The position numbers and the translations under genes were made by a program. DNA of 64,000 nt from Rhizorhapis suberifaciens (GTDB lineage: Bacteria > Pseudomonadota > Alphaproteobacteria > Sphingomonadales > Sphingomonadaceae). The stretch covers positions 124,001 to 188,000 of the forward strand of contig NZ_JACHOV010000002.1 of assembly GCF_014200045.1 (NCBI RefSeq), read 5' to 3'. Under the pieces are notes generated by a model that worked only from the letters and a program-made list of their open reading frames with translations, ran no database searches and was not told the DNA's origin. Positions 1-9,098 of the stretch are shown here, one piece after another (positions within the stretch are counted from its first letter, which is position 1; each line of letters starts with the position of its first letter).

Positions 1-1602
1 TGCTTTCACGGCAACGAATTGACGCTTGAAAGCTACAACGGGGCGTTCGCGGGCAGTGCGGAAGGAACGCAGCGCTGGCTTAAAACCAAAGGCGCTGGTT
101 ATCCCGAACAATATAGCCAAGTGATGGATTTCGCGCGCTCCGATCAGCAATCATGTTGTTTTGAATGGCTCGAGGACGGCCCGCTCGCCATGCAGCTTTT
201 TTTCATGGGCACAATGGCAAGGCTGACAGATGGGCCGGACGGCAAGCGCAGGTTTCTATCGATCATGGTAGACCGGACCAGCGAACGGCAAACTGAAAAG
301 AACCTTCGCCGTGAGCTGATATCGGATAGTCTGACGGGTCTTCCGAACCGCGCTGGATTTGGCGAAGACATCGACGCCCGTTGTTCCGATACACAGTTTG
401 AGCCGATCAGCCAATATGCCATTCTGGCGATCGATCTGGTCCGGTTCAGCCGGATCAACGAATCCCTCGGAGCAATGGCGGGCGATGAGTTGATCATCAC
501 CGTTGCGCGGCGCCTAAAATCCAGTTTGCGTCAGGGAGACATATTGGCGCGGCTGGGTGGTAATGAATTCGGCATTTTCGTCCGGTTGAGCAACGGCCTT
601 TCCGATGCGTTGCAAATCGTCCAGCGCATTAATACTGCGCTTGCAGCGCCTTGCCGCCTGTCCGACCTGCAGATCAGCATTGACGTGGCGATCGGCTGTT
701 CGATTTCGACTGTGCAGAACGATTCTGACGAAATCCTGCGTCAGGCCCAGGTCGCGATGAAACTGGCAAAGAAAAGTGGAAAGCTGGAGATATATCGTCC
801 CGGTGTTCTACGGCAGGCGCGGGACCGTTTCGATTTGGAAAGCAAGTTGCGGCATGCGCTGGCGAATGGCCAGTTGCGCTTGGCCTATCATCCGCTCGTG
901 GATCTGCATACAGGTGCAGTCACTGGATTCGAAGCGCTTGCCCGTTGGCAGGATCCCGACCGGGGGGTTATTTCCCCAGCGGAGTTCATTCCAGTTGCCG
1001 AGGAGTCGGGTCTTATCATTCCGCTGGGCCGTTGGGCCATGCATGAAGCACTGCAGAGCCTGGCCCAATGGGACCGGCAATATGGGCGTCCCTTGCCGGT
1101 AAGCATGAGTGTCAATCTCTCCCCCATTCAGATGGCGCGCGATGATGTGCCTGAGGTGGCCGAAGAAGCGCTGCGCTATTCCGGCATATCCGGACAGCGC
1201 CTGACCGTTGAGCTTACCGAGAGCGCGATCATCGCCGATCCCGATAAGGCAAGGCAGGTTTTGACGGCGCTGAAGGCGCAAGACATTTCTGTGGCCATGG
1301 ACGATTTTGGTACTGGTTTTTCCAATCTCGCCAGCCTGCATCGGTTGCCCATCGACATATTAAAGATCGACCGAAGCTTCGTGACGGAGATGCTGACGGA
1401 CAAAGACAAATGCGCTATCGTGCGCGCGATATTGTCGCTGGCAAAATCGCTGAAGCTCAAGACCACGGCGGAGGGCATCGAGAGCGCTGAACTAGGGAAG
1501 GCGCTCGCTCATTTTGGCTGCAATCATGGTCAGGGCTTCCATTTTGGAGAACCCATATCCGCCGCCGAAGCTTACGAATTCTGGCTGTCCCGCAACAGCT
1601 GA
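1..1602 (+). CDS. GGDEF/EAL cyclic-di-GMP protein, 5' partial
   Basis: The frame is open from base 1, so the N-terminus lies outside the window and the TTG at 19 is not the real start. The visible 533 residues hold the end of a PAS-like sensor region (about 1-95), a GGDEF domain (about 105-265) and an EAL domain (about 280-525). The GGDEF signature is degenerate, GGNEF at residues 186-190; Asn replaces the metal-binding acid, so cyclase activity is doubtful. The EAL domain looks intact: EAL at 311-313, the paired aspartates of DDFGTGFSNL at 434-435, plus the conserved ELTES, KIDRSF and EGIES segments. I infer a c-di-GMP phosphodiesterase with a regulatory GGDEF domain. The 3' end overlaps the convergent CCA-enzyme gene by 31 bp. 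Confidence 0.9.
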   Translation, partial: CFHGNELTLESYNGAFAGSAEGTQRWLKTKGAGYPEQYSQVMDFARSDQQSCCFEWLEDGPLAMQLFFMGTMARLTDGPDGKRRFLSIMVDRTSERQTEKNLRRELISDSLTGLPNRAGFGEDIDARCSDTQFEPISQYAILAIDLVRFSRINESLGAMAGDELIITVARRLKSSLRQGDILARLGGNEFGIFVRLSNGLSDALQIVQRINTALAAPCRLSDLQISIDVAIGCSISTVQNDSDEILRQAQVAMKLAKKSGKLEIYRPGVLRQARDRFDLESKLRHALANGQLRLAYHPLVDLHTGAVTGFEALARWQDPDRGVISPAEFIPVAEESGLIIPLGRWAMHEALQSLAQWDRQYGRPLPVSMSVNLSPIQMARDDVPEVAEEALRYSGISGQRLTVELTESAIIADPDKARQVLTALKAQDISVAMDDFGTGFSNLASLHRLPIDILKIDRSFVTEMLTDKDKCAIVRAILSLAKSLKLKTTAEGIESAELGKALAHFGCNHGQGFHFGEPISAAEAYEFWLSRNS

Positions 1603-2792
1603 TCAACCACTTCGTCAACGATGATCTGAGTCCGCTCAGCACCCGGATAGTCCTCATCGATCCAGCGCTGCTCGATTTGCTGCAAGGCTCGGGAAACAAC
1701 AGGGCCGGCGGCAAGGCCCTTCTTCACCAGAACGCCTCCGCCCACGGACAGGCTCGGTTTTGTCCAATCTAAGAGAGTTATTGCCCGTTCAATCGGGCGA
1801 TCGCTGTCCAGCAATATGCGATCGATGGCGCTCTCTCGTCCGATCCGATAGGCAAGCTCGGTCGGCTTGCGCAGATGGTTCCAAGCGGGATCCAGGGCAA
1901 GCGCCAGCCGCTTGCGCATCTTGTTCGACAGCTTTAGCCGTGCGCCGACCAATTCTGCGGTTCGGCCGTCTGGCGGCAACAGGGCGGCAAGCCGGCGGAG
2001 GGCCGATGGCTCCACACCAGCCTCCCTTTCCCGGGCGATGAGCGCGGACAGCTTGTCCAAACCGGTTGCTTCGATTTCCGGCAAGACGGGCGCGAAGATA
2101 TTGCCGTCGATCATCAGGCGTAGCGCAGGAAGCGGGTCGTTGGTGACGAGAAGCTTCAGTAGTTCGTCGGCAATACGTTCGCGCGAAAGAGCCATGAGGC
2201 TGTTTGCCTTGGCCATACACACGCGGTACGCTTCCGCTTGGGGATCGGGCGTTCCAAAACGGGCGAGAAACCGAAAGTAGCGCAAGATGCGCAAATGATC
2301 CTCTTCAATCCGGTCAGCCGCATTGCCGATGAAGCGGATGCGCCGCGCGACAAGGTCTTCCAGCCCTCCGAAATAATCGCTGATTTGACCGTTCAGGGGA
2401 TCGGCATAGAGCGCGTTGATGGTGAAATCCCGCCGCGCCGCATCCTCGCGCCAGTCATCGCTATAGGCGATCGTGGCCCTTCGTCCGTCGGTTTCGATGT
2501 CCCGGCGAAGAGTGGTGATTTCGATAGGCCAGCCGTCGAGGACCGCAGTGATCGTGCCATGCTCTATCCCGGTGGGAACGGCCTTTATTCCCGCAGCGTT
2601 CAGCCGGGCCATGACTTCATCGGGCAGGTGGCGGGTCGCGATGTCGACATCGGATACGGTGAGGCCAAGCAGGCTGTCCCGCACTGCTCCCCCAACATAG
2701 CGTATCATGTCCTTGTCTGCTTCAAGTGCCTGGAACAGCTTGTCCAGACCTGGATGGTTGCGCCATTCCATGTCGGGCAATATCGCGCTCAC
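1572..2792 (-). CDS. cca: CCA-adding enzyme / tRNA nucleotidyltransferase
   Basis: Class II polymerase-beta-type nucleotidyltransferase that builds or repairs the 3' CCA of tRNA (poly(A) polymerase is the alternative in this family). The N-terminal head shows the nucleotide-binding GGAVRDSLLG, the catalytic DVDIA (D-x-D) and the RRDFTINALY motif, followed by the usual RNA-binding neck and body. The GTG at 2792 is chosen because it overlaps the TGA of the upstream Nudix gene (GTGA); it gives 406 aa, normal for the family. An ATG at 2771 (MEWRNHPG) is the alternative. It is last in a minus-strand run with the Nudix and DUF1285 genes, all joined by overlaps. Confidence 0.93.
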   Translation of the reverse strand: MSAILPDMEWRNHPGLDKLFQALEADKDMIRYVGGAVRDSLLGLTVSDVDIATRHLPDEVMARLNAAGIKAVPTGIEHGTITAVLDGWPIEITTLRRDIETDGRRATIAYSDDWREDAARRDFTINALYADPLNGQISDYFGGLEDLVARRIRFIGNAADRIEEDHLRILRYFRFLARFGTPDPQAEAYRVCMAKANSLMALSRERIADELLKLLVTNDPLPALRLMIDGNIFAPVLPEIEATGLDKLSALIAREREAGVEPSALRRLAALLPPDGRTAELVGARLKLSNKMRKRLALALDPAWNHLRKPTELAYRIGRESAIDRILLDSDRPIERAITLLDWTKPSLSVGGGVLVKKGLAAGPVVSRALQQIEQRWIDEDYPGAERTQIIVDEVVDQLLRDSQNS

Positions 2793-3382
2793 CAGCCAAG
2801 CCTTTTGCGGAGATTGACCAAGATCGCTGCGGTGACCCCCCAAATGCGGCGGTCCTCCCACAGTATCTCATAATAGGGCCGGTTAGCCCCCTGATATTCG
2901 ATAAAACGCTGCACTTGGTTATTGGGGTCGAGCGCATATTCAAGAGGCATTTCGAACCAATCGGCCACTTCATGGGCATGGGGAACCAGCGGGAGGTCCG
3001 GCGGCACGACGGCAAGGACAGGTGCGATGTCGAATCCGGTGAAGGTGTGGTAGCGATCCGAAACGCCGATGACCTCCACCATGGCGCGTGGAAGTGCAAT
3101 CTCCTCCTCCGCCTCCCGCAACGCCGCATCGATTTCGTCCGCGTCGGTCTCGTCGACCCTGCCGCCGGGGAACGCCACCTGGCCCGGATGCTTGCGCAGA
3201 TGCGCGGTGCGCTGTGTGAGGATGAGCCCCGGCTGCGGCCGATCGGTTACGGGGATGAGTACCGCGGCAGGGGCCAAGACGATCTCCGGGCCAAGACGCG
3301 GATCGTGCATGTCAGCTGGGATTAACGGCCCGCCCTCATGCCCCCTCCGCAGCGCCTGGCGCAACCGATCGGCGAGCGTCAC
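2789..3382 (-). CDS. Nudix hydrolase, CoA pyrophosphatase type
   Basis: 197-aa Nudix protein of the NudL/YeaB CoA-pyrophosphatase group, expected to hydrolyse CoA and derivatives to phosphopantetheine and 3',5'-ADP. The Nudix box is clear (G-x5-E then REAEEEI), and just before it lies the group-specific stretch LRKHPGQVAFPGG. Start: an ATG at 3421 gives a longer product, but GTG at 3382 overlaps the TGA of the upstream DUF1285 gene, as the next junction also does, so I prefer it. The three-gene run implies translational coupling. Confidence 0.88.
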   Translation of the reverse strand: MTLADRLRQALRRGHEGGPLIPADMHDPRLGPEIVLAPAAVLIPVTDRPQPGLILTQRTAHLRKHPGQVAFPGGRVDETDADEIDAALREAEEEIALPRAMVEVIGVSDRYHTFTGFDIAPVLAVVPPDLPLVPHAHEVADWFEMPLEYALDPNNQVQRFIEYQGANRPYYEILWEDRRIWGVTAAILVNLRKRLGW

Positions 3383-3945
3383 GCCGCAGCGTCCATCGGG
3401 AAGAAAGCGCCTTCGCTCCAAAGGCCGAGGGGAGCGTGATCCTCCTCGATCGCCAGATTGGCGAGTTCATAGTAGACCGGCCTTGCCACCAGCGCCTCCA
3501 GGCCTCCGCGTACATGCAGATAGGGGTGGCAGCCATGGCCTCGATCCTCGAATGTCAGTCGATGGGCAGCATCTGCTACTATGAGGTCTCCGCTATTGAG
3601 CCGGAAGGCGAGGCGGCGGTCACATCCCTCCGCTTCGGTGCGCAGTTCGATAGCCAGAAAAGGCGCGTCTTCGACGTCGATGTCCAGCTTTTCAGCGGGC
3701 GTCACTAGCACATGGCGGCCGTCGGGCTCTCGACGCAGGATGGTTGAGAACAAGCGGACCATGGCCGGTCGGCCGATAGGAGAGCCCTGATAATACCAAG
3801 TGCCGTCGCTTGCGATTCGCATGTCGCTATGGCCGCAATGGCTGGGATTCCATTGTTCCACTGGCGGCAGCTTTTGCTGTTCAACCAGGCTGACGATCTC
3901 TGTCAGTGAAAGCTTTTCCAGCTCGATTGGTGGGTCCGTTCGCAT
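3379..3945 (-). CDS. DUF1285 family protein
   Basis: 188-aa cytosolic protein matching the conserved alphaproteobacterial DUF1285 family: the N-terminal third contains WNPSHCGHSDMRIASDGTWY, then a segment with PIGRPAMVRLFS and a C-terminal half rich in beta-strand-like sequence. The molecular function is unknown. It is the first gene of the overlapping DUF1285 - Nudix - cca run, a neighbourhood often seen in alphaproteobacteria. No signal peptide or membrane span is visible. Confidence 0.85.
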   Translation of the reverse strand: MRTDPPIELEKLSLTEIVSLVEQQKLPPVEQWNPSHCGHSDMRIASDGTWYYQGSPIGRPAMVRLFSTILRREPDGRHVLVTPAEKLDIDVEDAPFLAIELRTEAEGCDRRLAFRLNSGDLIVADAAHRLTFEDRGHGCHPYLHVRGGLEALVARPVYYELANLAIEEDHAPLGLWSEGAFFPMDAAA

Positions 3946-3996
3946 TCTGGCCGAGATAGGATGTTGCGCCGGAGAAGGAAAGCCTTGTCCTGGGGC

Positions 3997-4524
3997 TCAG
4001 CAGGCTGCGCGCAAGCTTTCGTTCCGGGGGCCAAGCTTGCCTGCATGGGGAAGCGGTCGTCCGTCCACTGATTGGGCAAGAAGCCGATGGCGCTCGACGG
4101 GGCCAGGGACCTCCCATGCACCGGTGCCCGCTGCGGAAAAGCCGAAGAAGCGTCCATAATATTCCGGATCACCGATCATCATCAGCGGCTCACATTGAAT
4201 AGCCTTGGCCGCTTCCATCAGCTTGGACATCAGTTTCTTGCCGATACCGGCCTGCTGAAGCGTCGGCAGCACGGCCACCGGGCCCACCATGATCAGCGGA
4301 TGCTGCGTGCCTGCGCCGTCGGTAATAGCCACCGGCCAGCTTTGCAGCAGGCCCACCATATTCCCGCGTGCGTCCAGTGCGGCGAAGCTCAACGAATCGA
4401 TCTGGCACATGCCATTGCGAATGGCATAGGCGGTCCGCTTCTGCCTGCCCGGCCCAAACGCAGCGTCGAGCAGCGCTTCGACTGCGCTATCGCTTTGCGT
4501 GGAGAGGGCTGTTATGTGCGTCAA
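3997..4524 (-). CDS. GNAT family N-acetyltransferase
   Basis: 175 aa, YhbS-like GNAT acetyltransferase. The acetyl-CoA pyrophosphate-binding loop is visible as QQAGIGKKLM (Q-x-x-G-x-G form) near residue 90, followed by the typical beta5 segment MMIGDPEYYGRFFGF. The substrate cannot be read from the sequence. It is transcribed towards the DUF1285 gene, 51 bp away, and may belong to that transcription unit. Confidence 0.85.
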   Translation of the reverse strand: MTHITALSTQSDSAVEALLDAAFGPGRQKRTAYAIRNGMCQIDSLSFAALDARGNMVGLLQSWPVAITDGAGTQHPLIMVGPVAVLPTLQQAGIGKKLMSKLMEAAKAIQCEPLMMIGDPEYYGRFFGFSAAGTGAWEVPGPVERHRLLAQSVDGRPLPHAGKLGPRNESLRAAC

Positions 4525-4631
4525 TTCTTGCGGTTCCGTCCTATCGCGGGCATCAGCGCCGCAAGCGCGGGGCTTTTAGCGCCTTGCGCACAAAATTAAA
4601 GCGCTATTTGGAACAAAGGAACGAACGCGGC

Positions 4632-5012
4632 ATGAACGGGGAAGGGGACTATTTGGTCCTGGAAGTCGACGATTTGGATGTCGATGTACTGACCGGCATC
4701 TATTCGGAGGAAACGCACCTTCCCCAGCCGCTGCGGATCAGTGTTCGCGCTACGCTGGAAATGGCGGATCATTACGCGCCTGACACGCATCTCAGCCATT
4801 CGAAAAACTATATGGACCTGAAACATGCCGCGTCCACGGCATTGCCGCAGGGCCAGCATTTCACGCTGATCGAAGCGGTTGCCGAGCACATCATTGAGAC
4901 AGTGTTCCTTCAGGACCGGAAAGTGAAGCATGTCGAGGTGAAGATCGTAAAGCTTGCGCTGTCGGAACGCGGAGAATCGATAGGAATAACCATGGGCCGT
5001 TCCCGCAAATGA
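4632..5012 (+). CDS. folB: Dihydroneopterin aldolase-like protein
   Basis: 126-aa FolB-type protein of the T-fold family, which cleaves or epimerises 7,8-dihydroneopterin in folate synthesis. The sequence shows the family's compact alpha/beta organisation, with HFTLIEAVAEHI in the position of the conserved catalytic-Glu helix and a C-terminal strand VKIVKLALSERGESIGI. ATG at 4632 is preceded by AAAGGA; the open frame further upstream is only read-through. It overlaps the next gene by ATGA at 5009-5012. A divergent folB-like paralogue is possible, because the first catalytic motif is not textbook. Confidence 0.75.
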   Translation: MNGEGDYLVLEVDDLDVDVLTGIYSEETHLPQPLRISVRATLEMADHYAPDTHLSHSKNYMDLKHAASTALPQGQHFTLIEAVAEHIIETVFLQDRKVKHVEVKIVKLALSERGESIGITMGRSRK

Positions 5013-5413
5013 AGCGATTTTCGTTGAGCGAAGCCGATACGCTGCTTGGAAAAGCTGCAGCGGACGGACTGCAGGCGTTGGGTTGGATCTTGGCCGAAGC
5101 TTCGCAAGCCGACGCCGAATTGCGCGTGGAAATTTTGGAGGATTTAGCCCACCCTTCCGTAGGCAAGGGGGCGTGGGATTGCGCGGTGCTTGTGGTACAG
5201 GCGCCCGACCGGATCGGCCTATCGGAACTCTCGCTGCATCTGCAGAAGCTGGCGGTGGAGGCCGCGCCTGAGGTTCGCGTCAATGGCGTAGCGGTTGCAG
5301 AGGGCTGGGAAAAAGATTTAGCGGCCAGCATCGACTGGCTCGCAGGGGCGGCCATGGTGACAGGACAATTGATCCTGTTGAGTTCAGAACCGGCTCCCTC
5401 CATTCCGCTTTGA
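5009..5413 (+). CDS. Conserved hypothetical protein downstream of folB
   Basis: 134 aa, soluble, acidic, rich in Ala and Leu, with no signal peptide, membrane span or catalytic motif that I recognise. The overlap of its ATG with the folB stop codon (ATGA) indicates coupled translation with folB, so a role near pterin/folate metabolism is conceivable, but nothing in the protein proves it. Codon use matches the neighbours. Confidence 0.7.
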   Translation: MKRFSLSEADTLLGKAAADGLQALGWILAEASQADAELRVEILEDLAHPSVGKGAWDCAVLVVQAPDRIGLSELSLHLQKLAVEAAPEVRVNGVAVAEGWEKDLAASIDWLAGAAMVTGQLILLSSEPAPSIPL

Positions 5414-5469
5414 AGGCCTTATCAGGACGGTCGGAAGCAATTCCGTTTTTGCGCCAGCTGTTCTAAACG

Positions 5470-6456
5470 CTACTTCGTCCCTTGGGTTCTTTGCTCTTGT
5501 CGTACCAACAGGGCAGCATCCCGGGCCAGAAGGGGATCGCCCTTGCCGTCGATATGACCTTCGGGATCGGGATGAATCAATATCTCTACGCCTGGAAATT
5601 CGGGGCGGAGGCGGGCTTCTATTTCATCCATCACCCTGTGGGCCTCACGGATGGTCATGGTGGGGCTGATCCAGATATGGAATTGCGCAAAATCATGCAT
5701 GCCGCTGGTGCGGGTGCGTAGATCGTGAATGCCTTTGACCAGCGGATGGCCATTGGCCAGCGCGATGAAGTGCTGACGGCGCTCTAGCGGCCATTCCTTG
5801 TCCATAAGCTGATCGACGGCGCTGTTGGAAGCACGCAGCGCTCCCCAGGCCAGCCAGAGCGCTATGCCAATGCCGAAAAAGGCGTCCGCACCCCTTACGC
5901 CAAGATATTGATCGAGGATCAGCGCCGCTATGACGGAGATGTTGAGCAGCAGGTCGGACTGGTAATGCAGATGATCGGTGCCGATGGCGACCGATTGGGT
6001 TTGGCGGATGACATGCCGTTGATAGGCAAGCAAGGCGAAGGTTGCGGCTATGGCGACCAACGACACGCCGATCCCATATTCGGCATTGGCCGTGTTTTCG
6101 CCAGTGCCAAGGCGCTCGATGGCGCGCAAGGCAATGCCAAAAGCGGCGACGATGATGAGCGACACCTGGAAAAGCGCCACCAGCGCCTCTGCCTTGCCAT
6201 GGCCGAAACGGTGGTGCCGGTCGGCGGGCATGGCGGCGAAGCGGACGCCGAACAGCGTGACCAAACTCGCGACGAAATCCAGGCCGGTATCGGCAAGCGA
6301 GCCCATCATGGCGATGGAGCCCGTGGACCATGCGGCATAGCCCTTCACCAATAGCAGGAACAATGCCACTGATGTGCTCGCCAGCGCAGCGCGAGAGGTG
6401 AGGCCCCCGCTAAATGTGGGAGGTTCATGATGCGCGGCGGCCTTGGGCGCGATCAT
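5470..6456 (-). CDS. Cation diffusion facilitator transporter
   Basis: 328-aa CDF family exporter (FieF/ZitB-like), expected to move Zn2+, Fe2+ or similar divalent cations out of the cytoplasm by proton antiport. Six membrane spans fill roughly residues 20-220, followed by a cytoplasmic metal-binding domain. Metal-site motifs are visible: DTGLD in TM2, RFGHGKAE in the TM2-TM3 loop and HYQSD in TM5. The ATG overlaps the pdxH stop codon (ATGA at 6453-6456), so the two genes form an operon. Confidence 0.92.
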   Translation of the reverse strand: MIAPKAAAHHEPPTFSGGLTSRAALASTSVALFLLLVKGYAAWSTGSIAMMGSLADTGLDFVASLVTLFGVRFAAMPADRHHRFGHGKAEALVALFQVSLIIVAAFGIALRAIERLGTGENTANAEYGIGVSLVAIAATFALLAYQRHVIRQTQSVAIGTDHLHYQSDLLLNISVIAALILDQYLGVRGADAFFGIGIALWLAWGALRASNSAVDQLMDKEWPLERRQHFIALANGHPLVKGIHDLRTRTSGMHDFAQFHIWISPTMTIREAHRVMDEIEARLRPEFPGVEILIHPDPEGHIDGKGDPLLARDAALLVRQEQRTQGTK

Positions 6457-7031
6457 GGATATAGCAGGCCCTCTGTCCAGCCATCCGTATCGCGCGTAAA
6501 CAGACGCCGCTCATGCAGTCGATGCTCACGATCCTGCCAGAATTCGATCTGGCCGGGGATGACGCGAAAGCCCGACCAGTGGGGCGGGCGGGGAATAGGC
6601 TTTCCTTCATAATGAGCGCGTAATTCTTCATAACGCCTTTCGAAGGTTTCGCGGCTGTCAAGCGGACGCGATTGGTCGGACGCCCACGCGCCAAGCTGCG
6701 AATCCCGGCTGCGCGTAGCGAAATAAATGTCGCCCTCCTCCGGAGTGACTTTTTCAACCCGGCCTTCGATCCGGACCTGACGGCGCAATGATTTCCAGTG
6801 GAATAGCAATGCCGCGTAGGGATTGGCGACCAGCTCGGCGGCCTTGCGACCCTCATAATTGGTGTAGAAGACAAATCCGGACGGCCCGTGCCCTTTGAGC
6901 AACACCATTCGGGCGGAAGGGCGGCCTTGCGCGTCTGCCGTCGCCAGGGTCATGGCGTTGCTGTCGTTGATTTCGCTGATATGGGCTTCGTCATACCAGC
7001 TATTGAAAAGAGCGAATGGATCGGTGGTCAT
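6453..7031 (-). CDS. pdxH: Pyridoxamine/pyridoxine 5'-phosphate oxidase
   Basis: FMN-dependent oxidase that makes pyridoxal 5'-phosphate. ATG at 7031 gives 192 aa, beginning MTTDPFALF, close to the family length; the longer upstream frame has no family similarity. Recognisable blocks are AMTLATADAQGRPSARMVLL near the N-terminus, FVFYTNYEGRKA, FHWKSLRRQVRIEG and the C-terminal RLHERRLF...WTEGLLYP. It lies divergently from the dnaJ-like gene, with 115 bp between them, and is translationally coupled to the downstream CDF transporter. Confidence 0.96.
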   Translation of the reverse strand: MTTDPFALFNSWYDEAHISEINDSNAMTLATADAQGRPSARMVLLKGHGPSGFVFYTNYEGRKAAELVANPYAALLFHWKSLRRQVRIEGRVEKVTPEEGDIYFATRSRDSQLGAWASDQSRPLDSRETFERRYEELRAHYEGKPIPRPPHWSGFRVIPGQIEFWQDREHRLHERRLFTRDTDGWTEGLLYP

Positions 7032-7146
7032 GGCTTGCCATTTAGGGACTTGGGGCCGAATAGTCGAGCCGAGGGCCGCTTGAAGCCGCGCACACCGATC
7101 TCCAAATGGTCCCCGAATGATATATTCCTGCGAATAAAGGCAATAA

Positions 7147-8079
7147 ATGGCTGATCCATACACGACATTGGGGGTGGCGCGGAATGCGAGCGAGGCCGAC
7201 ATCAAGAAGGCTTATCGCAAGCTCGCCAAGGAACTTCACCCGGACCGCAATGCGGACAACCCCAAGGCGGCGGACAGGTTTGCCGCAGTCACCAATGCCT
7301 ATGACTTGCTGACCGACAAGGACAAGCGGGCTCAATTCGACCGGGGTGAAATAGACGCCGATGGCAATCCAACCGCGCCCTTCGGTTTTGGCGGCGGACG
7401 GGGCGGCGGTTTTCGCTCCTCCGCGGGACCCGGCGGCCAACAATTTGAGTTCGGCACTGACGGCGCGGACTTTGGAGACATATTCGAGGGGCTGTTTGGC
7501 GGCGGCCGTCGGCAGCAGGGCGGGGGCTTCGGAGGCTTCGGGCGTTCGGCGCCGCCGCAAAAAGGCGCGAACATTGCTTATCGGCTTGCGGTCCAGTTTG
7601 TGGAAGCCGCGACTTTGGCCCCGCAGCGGATCACTCTGCAGGATGGCAAAACCATTGACTTGAAGCTGCCCAATGGCGTGGAGGACGGCACGCAGATGCG
7701 GCTTTCCGGCAAGGGGCAGCAGGGTCCTGGCGGAGCCGGCGACGCGATCATCACGATCGAGGTCAAGGCGCATCCCTTTTTCGAACGGGATGGCCATAAT
7801 GTGCGCCTTAACCTGCCGATCACGCTCGATGAAGCGGTGCACGGTGGAAAGATCAAGGTGCCTACCGTGGACGGCCCGGTAATGCTGGGAATTCCGGCAG
7901 GCAGTTCATCGGGCAAGACCTTGCGCCTGAAGGGCAAGGGGTTCCATGACAAAAATGGGACGCGGGGCGACCAGTTGGTGACGCTGATGGTCGACGTTCC
8001 GGCGGATGACGCGCAGTTGAAGAGCTTTGTCGAGAACTGGAAAGACCAACGCAACCTGCGTGTCAATTTTGGGGTATAA
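7147..8079 (+). CDS. CbpA-type DnaJ co-chaperone
   Basis: 310 aa. A J domain occupies residues 3-70 with the DnaK-stimulating HPD at 31-33; a Gly/Phe-rich linker runs to about 140, and two C-terminal substrate-binding beta domains follow. There is no cysteine-rich zinc-finger region, which makes it a class B (CbpA-like) J protein rather than DnaJ. It should recruit DnaK to unfolded or nucleoid-associated clients. The gene stands alone in front of yihY, 47 bp away. Confidence 0.9.
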   Translation: MADPYTTLGVARNASEADIKKAYRKLAKELHPDRNADNPKAADRFAAVTNAYDLLTDKDKRAQFDRGEIDADGNPTAPFGFGGGRGGGFRSSAGPGGQQFEFGTDGADFGDIFEGLFGGGRRQQGGGFGGFGRSAPPQKGANIAYRLAVQFVEAATLAPQRITLQDGKTIDLKLPNGVEDGTQMRLSGKGQQGPGGAGDAIITIEVKAHPFFERDGHNVRLNLPITLDEAVHGGKIKVPTVDGPVMLGIPAGSSSGKTLRLKGKGFHDKNGTRGDQLVTLMVDVPADDAQLKSFVENWKDQRNLRVNFGV

Positions 8080-8126
8080 GCTTAAGCGAAAGTCCGGGAG
8101 GATTTAAGAATGGGTCGCGACCCGAA

Positions 8127-9098
8127 ATGACCAATTCTTCACCCCATTCGCCCGAGGCGCGCAAGAAGCGGCTGGATGAGGTGCGGACACGGGTCAGGAA
8201 GGCCATTCCGAAGCCAGGCTCCTATCCGTTCGAGGTGCTGAAGCGTGTGGCGGTGGGCGTCTATAATGACGGCTTCATTCATGCCGGGAATCTTGCCTAT
8301 CTGGCGCTGATGACAGTGTTTCCCTTCTTCATCGTGGCCGTGGCCGTCGCCAAAATCTTTGGTCGCACGCAGGATGGTCTCGCAAGCGTCGGCGCTTTCC
8401 TTCAAACGGTTCCACCTGGCGTAGCGGAGGTCCTGAAGGGACCTATCGTCGAAGTACTGACAGCGCGGACAGGCAGCCTGCTGTGGTTTGGCGCCGTCGT
8501 AGGACTTTGGACGACAGGGAGCCTTATCGAAACAATCCGCGACATATTGCGCCGCGCCTATGGCACAAAGAGCGGACGCGCCTTTTGGGAATATAGGTTA
8601 GGATCGATCGGGATCATCATCCTGTCGGTTTTTGCCGTCATGTTCGCCTTCAGCATTCAGGTGATGCTGGTCGGCGTGGAGCAGTTCCTGCGCGCAATCC
8701 TTCCGTTCGCGGACCAGGCGATCGCCATCGTCACCGCGACGCGATTGCTGCCCATGGTGGTGGTGGGCGGGGCGCTCTATTTCCTTTTCCTTTCGCTTAC
8801 GCCGAGCGCTTACAAGCCGAAACAGTTCCCGAAATGGCCCGGAGCTGTGACGACTGCCCTCTGGTGGTACGCCACCACCTTGCTGTTGCCGCCCGCGCTA
8901 TCGCTGCTTGGCGGTTATGACCTGACCTATGGCAGCTTGGCAGGCGTAATGATTGTTCTCATTTTTTTCTTTGTCATTGGGCTGGGCGTGGTAATTGGCG
9001 CGGAGCTTAATGCGGCGCTCGCCGAATTTCCCCAGGAGGAAGCGGAGGCGGCAGCGGCAATGGCACAGGCGCAAGATCGGGAGGTTTCAACGGAATGA
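8127..9098 (+). CDS. YihY/BrkB family inner-membrane protein
   Basis: 323-aa YihY/UPF0761 membrane protein with about six hydrophobic segments (first at roughly 50-75, last at roughly 275-300) and the family's conserved PFFIVAVA and LWWYATTLLLPPALS stretches. Its function is not established; older ribonuclease BN annotations are wrong. A six-codon reading frame with its own GGAGG lies at 8110-8130 and ends ATGA over this start, which may couple initiation. The 3' end overlaps fabI by ATGA. Confidence 0.88.
   Translation: MTNSSPHSPEARKKRLDEVRTRVRKAIPKPGSYPFEVLKRVAVGVYNDGFIHAGNLAYLALMTVFPFFIVAVAVAKIFGRTQDGLASVGAFLQTVPPGVAEVLKGPIVEVLTARTGSLLWFGAVVGLWTTGSLIETIRDILRRAYGTKSGRAFWEYRLGSIGIIILSVFAVMFAFSIQVMLVGVEQFLRAILPFADQAIAIVTATRLLPMVVVGGALYFLFLSLTPSAYKPKQFPKWPGAVTTALWWYATTLLLPPALSLLGGYDLTYGSLAGVMIVLIFFFVIGLGVVIGAELNAALAEFPQEEAEAAAAMAQAQDREVSTE

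Noticed and set aside
6453-7205. 250-aa form of PdxH
   Set aside because: The extension runs over the divergent promoter and into the dnaJ-like gene; the family start is the ATG at 7031.
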